DNA from: Dendrophyllia cribrosa
Taxonomy: Eukaryota; Cnidaria; Anthozoa; Scleractinia; Dendrophylliidae
Direction: 5' to 3'
NCBI GenBank assembly: GCA_024195265.1
Contig: JAJLRJ010000002.1
Location: 23,541,597-23,605,596 of the forward strand
DNA: 64,000 bases
The notes beneath the pieces were generated by a model. It worked only from the letters and a program-made list of their open reading frames with translations. It was not told where the DNA came from and did not search any database. Shown in pieces: positions 58,110 through 64,000 of the stretch. Position 1 is the first letter of the stretch. The number at the start of each line of letters is the position of its first letter. The position numbers and the translations under genes were made by a program.

Positions 58110-61100
58110 TCAGAAAATTACAATGGAATCATGAAACAGTTTCTGCAGTTTAGCTCTAAATTCAGGTATACCAGTTCCATACTTTGCAGATACTGGTATA
58201 ATGGGTAGGGGCAATGTCTCTTCAAGTCTTTGTATTTCTTTTTCAGATTCAACCATGTCTATCTTATTTGCTACAATCGCTCCAGGTCTCTGTGAGAGTT
58301 GCTCCTTGTACAGCTCCAACTCTTCTCGTAGGCATGCAAATGTAGTTAATGAGTCTGTCTGAGAAATGTCCAAAACATATAGCAGGCAGCGACATCTTTC
58401 AATGTGCCGCAGAAAGGCGTGTCCTAGTCCCTTGTTAAGATGAGCTCCACTTATTAAACCAGGAATATCTGCAACTGAAGAAAAATGATTGTTAAGTTTA
58501 AAATGTAATTATGACATGGAACAGAAAAACAGGATGGGGCAAAAGGGCTGAAGTTTATTAAAGAGCCTAGTACTGTGCATAACTCCACATGGAGATGCGT
58601 AACAGATATTAAGGGATACATAATGTGACCACAGGCTTACCATCCTCTGTTTGTATGGTGGACTATGGCTTTAAATGGCTGCATTGGTTATAAATTTAGC
58701 CTTTTCTAATGCATTATTTAAGGCTTTTTAAACATTAAAAAGAGAGCAGTTTTAAAAACTTCAAGTTTTGAAAATAAAACTTCTTTTATTATTTTGTAAA
58801 ACTGCTCTCGCAAGCTTTAAATCAACAGGTATGCAAACATATAACATAACATAACATAGTATTCATATTTTTGAGTATTTTAATTTAGTTAATTTTAAAA
58901 TCTGTACGTTTAAAAAAAGCCCTAAATATTGGATTTAAAACAGGCTAAATTTATCACAGGCATAGTGCTGTATAAAAGCCCACTCCACCACACAAACAGA
59001 CGATGGAAAGCCTGTGATGTGTGCTACTTTTTATGTGCTCTGATCTTTGTTTTGGGGTACTAGGCAAAAACTCAAAAACCCTGAAGGCTTTTAAAAAATG
59101 CAACAGGTATTACAAGTTATATAGCAATATCCCTTTTTGGGAGACCTCATTTATGATTCATGATACAAGATACTTCCTGGATACAAAAAAATAATTGTTT
59201 TTAAAGCATTTTTGGTAACAGATAAGAGCTTCTTGTGATTTTACTGACTAAAGTGAGTTACCTGCAATCTGTGAGTAATCTTCAAATTCCAGTATTCCAA
59301 CATAAGGATTTATTGTAGTGAAGGGGTAAGCAGCAACTGCTGGCTTTGCTCTGGAAATTGCTCTCAAAAGAGTGGACTTGCCAGCATTAGGAAAACCAAC
59401 CTTAAAAGTATAACAATTGGGTAGGTTCAAGCTTGATGAAATAATTTACAAGAGTCCATGTAAATGTTCAACTATGCAGGAGATGAGTGTCAAGGAGAGT
59501 GTTTACCATTTTTTCAAAAAAAAAATCCAGAAATTTTGGTTTTTATCGGAAAATTTCCAAAATAAACGGCGGGAACATCTCAAGAAGTAGTCCAAAATTA
59601 TCAACTGGAATATCTTAGGGAAATGTGCCTTATACCATATTATGATTTTAATCAGTTCCACCTGGCCCTGCACCAGTTTTGATCTGTAAGCGTGGCTACT
59701 CAGCCTGTTGCTGGCAGTTAATGACAAATGGTACCACATGCCAATCTAAAATGGAATTTCACATTCTGGAGTTTTGCTTACCATTTGCACAAACCATGGT
59801 CCAATCAGTTTTCCCATGTAAATGGTAAACACTCAAGATCACACTAGCCATAGCCTCAAGCAGGCCCTCTTATTTTGGTTTTATGCAGGCTAGGTTTCGC
59901 GTGAGTGTCGAATGTGAGTGGCAAAGTTGCAAGGGGGAATGGAGAGAGAATGAGTGGGTTCTACTTTTCCCATGGCTTCAATGCACGCAAATCACAGCTT
60001 TGCCACTCTCATACTCAAATTAAAATAGTAGAGCCTGCTTGAAGGCTACACTAGCAATTTCTACACAGTCAATCATGTAATACTAACCAGGCCAATATCA
60101 GCAATGGTCTTGAGTTCCAATTCTACAACTTTCTCCTCTCCAGGGGTCCCCTCAGTAGATATGTTAGGTGCTTGATCTAGTGCCGTCTTGAAGTATGCAT
60201 TTCCTAGTCCACCCAGCCCTCCCTTGGCAGCCTCAAATGTTTGTCTCTCAGCTGTCATGTCTGCAATTACTTGACCATTTGCCATTACCACTGTTCCAAG
60301 AGGCACCTAAGAAAACAACTGTAAACATGAAACAGGCAACCAGAAAGTTCTGAAAAACTGTTTAATAAGGCCGGTGCAAGCTCTTTTTGTGAATGAAATA
60401 AAAGACAGATTAGTGATTTAGAGTGAGTTGTGTTTATAATAAAAGCTTGGTGTCTAACTTTCGGGGGACTTGCTACTTTTGGGGAGTTGCTACTTTCAGA
60501 TTTTATTAACAGCCACAAAGTTTTGACGTTACTTTACGGTAAAACAGTTAAACTGAGAAAAGAGACACTCTTGGTGGTATCATTTACAGGATAACAAAGT
60601 TTAATCAGCAACATGTAGACAATTAAATAAGTAAGAGTGATGATGGATGGGCATGGGGAGGAAATGAGTTGCAGAATTACTGCTCAGTCTACTGTCTAGT
60701 GAAATGAAGGATCTTATTCAGACAAAAAAGTTAGATGCATTACAGTGAATGTGTTAGGAGTAGATAGAAATGATCTACAACTGAGGCTTTTGGCATGATA
60801 AAAAGTTCCCTCTTACATTAAAATCTATCATTTAATATAATATTATAATACTTATAACAGTGCAGCATTTATGAAGCATCCTACAGAGCATGGTCTCCAT
60901 GCTGCTCTTTCATTATTAGATTAAGAATTCACCTCAAATGTCCGATCTGAGCCATTCCTGCCCTTACAATCTTCTCCTTTACCAGCTCCGCCATTCTCTG
61001 CCTTGATGTGTTTAGGAAGATGGGCAAGCTCCTTCACAGAGTAATCTGCAACCAGAACAATGCTTCCACCACGGCCTCCATCACCACCATCGGGACCAGC

Positions 61101-62057
61101 TTTGGGTTGGAATCTAGACAGTCACAAATGTGTGATAGTGAAAAATTAATTCAAAGCTATTTAATGGGCAAATATCCAGTGGTAAACTGAATAAGAAAGA
61201 GAGCATTAGACATGACAATTTACTCAGTGTTGGCTTCAGATCATGCAGCTGTAGCTTGCCACAGGTGTGACTTGCATGAGTAGTAGAGACCAGTAGAGTT
61301 AATTAGATTCAGTGTTGTTTGAGATTTGAGACTGGAAGCAACCGGATTCTTACCACGCAACTGTAATTTTCTCTACCAAGCAATTGGTGATTTGAAAGTC
61401 TACTAAGTGCGGATGACCAATCACAATCAAGAATTTTATGATTAGATCATTGTATAACATGCAGGTTTTATCTGCATGTGGATAAAAAAACATTGTAACA
61501 CTTACTTTTTTCTCCTAAAGTGGACACACCCATTTCCACCATCTCCTGCCTTTAAAACTACTTTTTTCCAGTCAATAAACTGTCTTTCCTTTTGTAATAA
61601 TATAAAAAATAGAAAATGCCAGAAATGTAGTTAATGGGAAATTGTAACTGGCAAGGGATTGACTTTTGATTTTCTAGATTGTCTTGGATAATGGCTGATC
61701 CCTGAGGATTACAAAAGAGCAAATAATTATTGCTGGGGTATGAGTCTATCAAAACTATTCTGTGAAGATAATTCTGGGGGACGGATCCACAGCCAATATT
61801 TGACCGATGCATTTTTAAAATAAGCAGATTCAGAGGCAGTACATGTGCATTCAGCAAATCTCTCAGGTGAGTATCATTCCAATTTTTAGAGGCCGGGCAC
61901 TGGTTCAATTGATAAGATTGTTCTACTATTTGCTACTATTACAATTATTTTTTTTAGTTACATAATTATAGTGATTATCACAAATACCTTCACAAACCTT
62001 ATTATGAGTTTTGGAACTAAAACACCGACCAACTGTTGACATCCATCTCAAACTCAT
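58110..62057 (-). CDS. MTG2: Mitochondrial ribosome-associated Obg GTPase 2 (MTG2), 348 aa, 6 exons
   Basis: Minus-strand exons in order: 62057-61998, 61588-61506, 61113-60933, 60306-60088, 59400-59262, 58474-58110 (1047 nt, in frame). The start [15 protein letters not shown] is Arg/Ser-rich with no acids, a plausible mitochondrial presequence. The glycine-rich Obg fold follows ([32 protein letters not shown]). The GTPase domain has G1 GFPNAGKST, a switch I threonine in PFTT, G3 DIPG, G4 NKID and a G5-like ISAK-type loop (VSAKYGTG). The order and motifs fit MTG2 (GTPBP5) better than GTPBP10, which lacks this exact Obg spacing. MTG2 assists maturation of the large mitoribosomal subunit. Length is a little under human MTG2 (406 aa), mainly at the N terminus. 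It is convergent with the JARID2-like gene and divergent from the gene starting at 62277. Confidence 0.93.
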
Positions 62058-62276
62058 TGCCCAGTGCTCATGAAGACTCGGTTACCAAGCGTCAGGCGTG
62101 GCTACTAAATACGAACCCGCTGACCTGTCAACAACCTGCAAATGAAAAAAGAGTTGTTTACAGATCGAAACGAGCGGTGATAAATATGGAGGCGAAGTAC
62201 ACGTGGTCGCGATTTTGTTTTCAAAGCTGGCAGGCCAATAACATTCAAACTTAGGCACCAAGTGGCTGTAAGAAGA
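62058..62276. promoter_or_regulatory. Putative bidirectional promoter between MTG2 and a divergent gene
   Basis: The two start codons face away from each other across 219 bp. No TATA box is obvious. Bidirectional promoters are common for housekeeping genes such as MTG2. This rests on the reality of the plus-strand exon at 62277. Confidence 0.45.
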
Positions 62277-62321
62277 ATGGCGGCAGAGCGCCCAAGGCGA
62301 AGGATAACACAACCGTGTTTG
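62277..62321 (+). CDS. Probable first coding exon of a gene continuing past the window
   Basis: ATG in good context (AGAATGG) opens 15 codons, MAAERPRRRITQPCL, ending at a GTATGT donor in phase 0. Codon content is unlike the AT-rich surroundings, and a start just 219 bp from MTG2 in divergent orientation is typical of a real gene. The ERPRRR cluster recalls the start of the JARID2-like gene at 51122 and of JARID2 itself, which hints at a relative, but 15 residues cannot settle it. No second exon was recognised before the window ends. Confidence 0.45.
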
Positions 62322-64000
62322 GTATGTACAAGTTATTGCTTCAACACGGAATTGCTTTCAGGCGCTTAATTACCGTTCGTTGGTCTCTTCTTCAAAGAAG
62401 CCGCGTTAAATTTATCGCTTTTCTGCGATGTCATGGCTTGCTCGTGCCCTGTTGCATTCCTAGCAGAGCAGCTGTTTTTGTTCGCCATTTCAACACCGTA
62501 ATTGGGACCTTCATTCAACTAATAGCGAGTATAGCGTAACAACATAAAAGCCTTGAATTGGTTTTATTTTTGATCGTTCGATTATTGAGTCCAATCGTGT
62601 TCGTTCCGTTCAACGGCTTTTGTGCAAAAGAAACAACTTCCTGTATCTTTGTGATATTTAGGTCAAAGAGAAAAGGCACCATACTTCGAATTTGGAATTT
62701 CTATTAAAAGTTAATTACTCTGTCTGACTCGCAAAACTATTTAAGCCGTCATTTTGTCGTGTGAATTTAACGTTTAAAGTAGTCTTCTTTGCAAGGTTGT
62801 GTAAAATAATGTTTTAAGTACGGTTCAAAACCGCAAGTTGTTTTTGATAATAAGTTACTTGAATATTTAGTTTTCTCACTCTTTTCATCTTAAACAATTA
62901 ACTGCATCCTTCATTGATATAAAGAATCGAGAAAAGCGGGTAATGCGAAGTCTTTTTATAAGCTTACATATTGTTGGATGGGCTATACACGAATGTGTTT
63001 GTTGTTCAGAAAACGGATTACCCAGAAAACATCAAATGGATTGTAATATTTATTAAGGAACACTTAGCAGAAAAGCTAAATGATGGCTTTTTACAGATCC
63101 TTTGTAATTATAGACTTAAACTAGACTAACAAAGCATAAACGTTTATAAGCACCAACATAAACAGTGTATCAATATTTATTGTGATTGCGATATTAATTA
63201 CGGTAATTCATTTTCTGTGTTTGCTCTTTCTTTCTTATTTTTCTTATAAGCTTAAGTGTTTTTAAAAAAATCTTGCAATTGTAGAACATAAAAAGTGTAG
63301 CAATGTCAGTAAAGTAAGTAGTAAAATACATTTCATAATAGTTAGCGTTTATTAACATTGTCCCAGGTTTCCATATAAATATAACCCTACTTGAACTTTT
63401 ATAGAAGGGCGAGTTCCAGTTGATTAACTTCTAATTTTGGGTGGCATTGTGTAGCCCATTTCTTAAAAAACCTTGCACAATTTCAGACCAAAATATGTAA
63501 TTTTCCCCACCCAACATACTTCAGACCTGATCCGAAAATTAGGGATCAACCCACTCAGTTATTATTAGATCTAGACTTGACCTACTTAACGCCCAGTGTG
63601 CCTAGGGGATACTCCGAAAAGTACAAAGGCCTTAATGGAATTTGAAATTTGCGATCTGAGGACTATTTATGGGTTACAAATTTTGTGGTCACTTTTTTGG
63701 GGTGAAATATTTTGGTGAGGACCTTTTTTGGGGGATTAACAAAAAGTGTTACCACTTTTATGCAGAGAGAAAAAAAAGACTTTTGAGGGGTGACATTCTA
63801 GGCTGTTGGACTATTTCTGGGTCTAGTTTTAGCCTGGTTCGACGTTTTTGGGGGTCTACTAATTTGGCCTCATTTGCACCCCCTCATCACTGAGCCGAGT
63901 ACCCAGCAGGGGGGGGGGGTACTCCCATATATGAGCTATATAGGTATGTGCCGCTGTGAAGGGTATGGTTTTCAGGCAGTTTAGTCTGGGATAGGGTATA
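62322..64000. other. AT-rich non-coding sequence, likely intron 1 of the gene starting at 62277
   Basis: No convincing exon was found. The last 90 bases are a G-capped element. Between 63560 and 63900 there is a GT-rich, repeat-like stretch with TTTTTGGGG blocks that may be part of the same or an adjoining element. Confidence 0.4.
63909..64000. mobile_element. G-run-capped element, truncated by the window end
   Basis: A G run, then GTACTCCCATATATGAGC, ATATAGGTATGTGCCGC, GAAGGGTATGG and CTGGGATAGGGTAT. The order matches the complement of the right part of 55778-56219. Confidence 0.7.

Overview
The window looks like nuclear DNA of a cnidarian, most likely a stony coral or other hexacorallian. 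This is inferred from intron-rich genes with GT-AG junctions, animal-type gene content, no operons, and a dense load of small palindromic transposons and tRNA-derived SINEs. No species call is possible from sequence alone. Gene models were assembled by hand from splice signals, reading-frame continuity and protein similarity. All four complete multi-exon models with recognised homology or domains close in frame.

Layout: (1) 2043-7263 (+), a small single-Ig, single-pass membrane protein with a signal peptide. (2) 9355-22163 (+), the spliceosomal kinase PRPF4B in 10 exons. (3) 22164-32628, a 10.5 kb gene-poor stretch packed with inverted-repeat elements, a long palindrome and a 258-bp tandem duplication. 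(4) 32629-47193 (+), a PARP2-type poly(ADP-ribose) polymerase in 18 exons, with two WWE domains placed before the WGR, regulatory and catalytic domains. (5) 51122-55279 (+), a 441-residue basic protein that shares the N-terminal motifs of JARID2 but has no ARID or JmjC domains. Its second intron is filled by a CT-rich minisatellite. (6) 58110-62057 (-), the Obg-family mitochondrial ribosome GTPase MTG2 in six exons. (7) 62277-62321 (+), the probable first exon of another gene running out of the window. It is divergent from MTG2 across a 219-bp shared promoter region.

The genes do not form one pathway. PRPF4B, PARP2, the JARID2-like protein and MTG2 are nuclear or mitochondrial housekeeping and chromatin functions. 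The rest of the window records transposition. There are G-run-capped elements with 8-bp target duplications, TTAA-flanked piggyBac-like MITEs, TA-flanked foldbacks and hAT-like CAGGG elements. There are also at least four copies of one tRNA-derived SINE family, a second SINE family and a LINE tail. Several are nested, which gives relative ages.

The observations most worth following are the WWE-WWE-PARP2 architecture, the JARID2-N-only gene, a SINE flanked by a perfect 92-bp duplication with a filler complementary to its own tail, and the G-capped hAT-like family.
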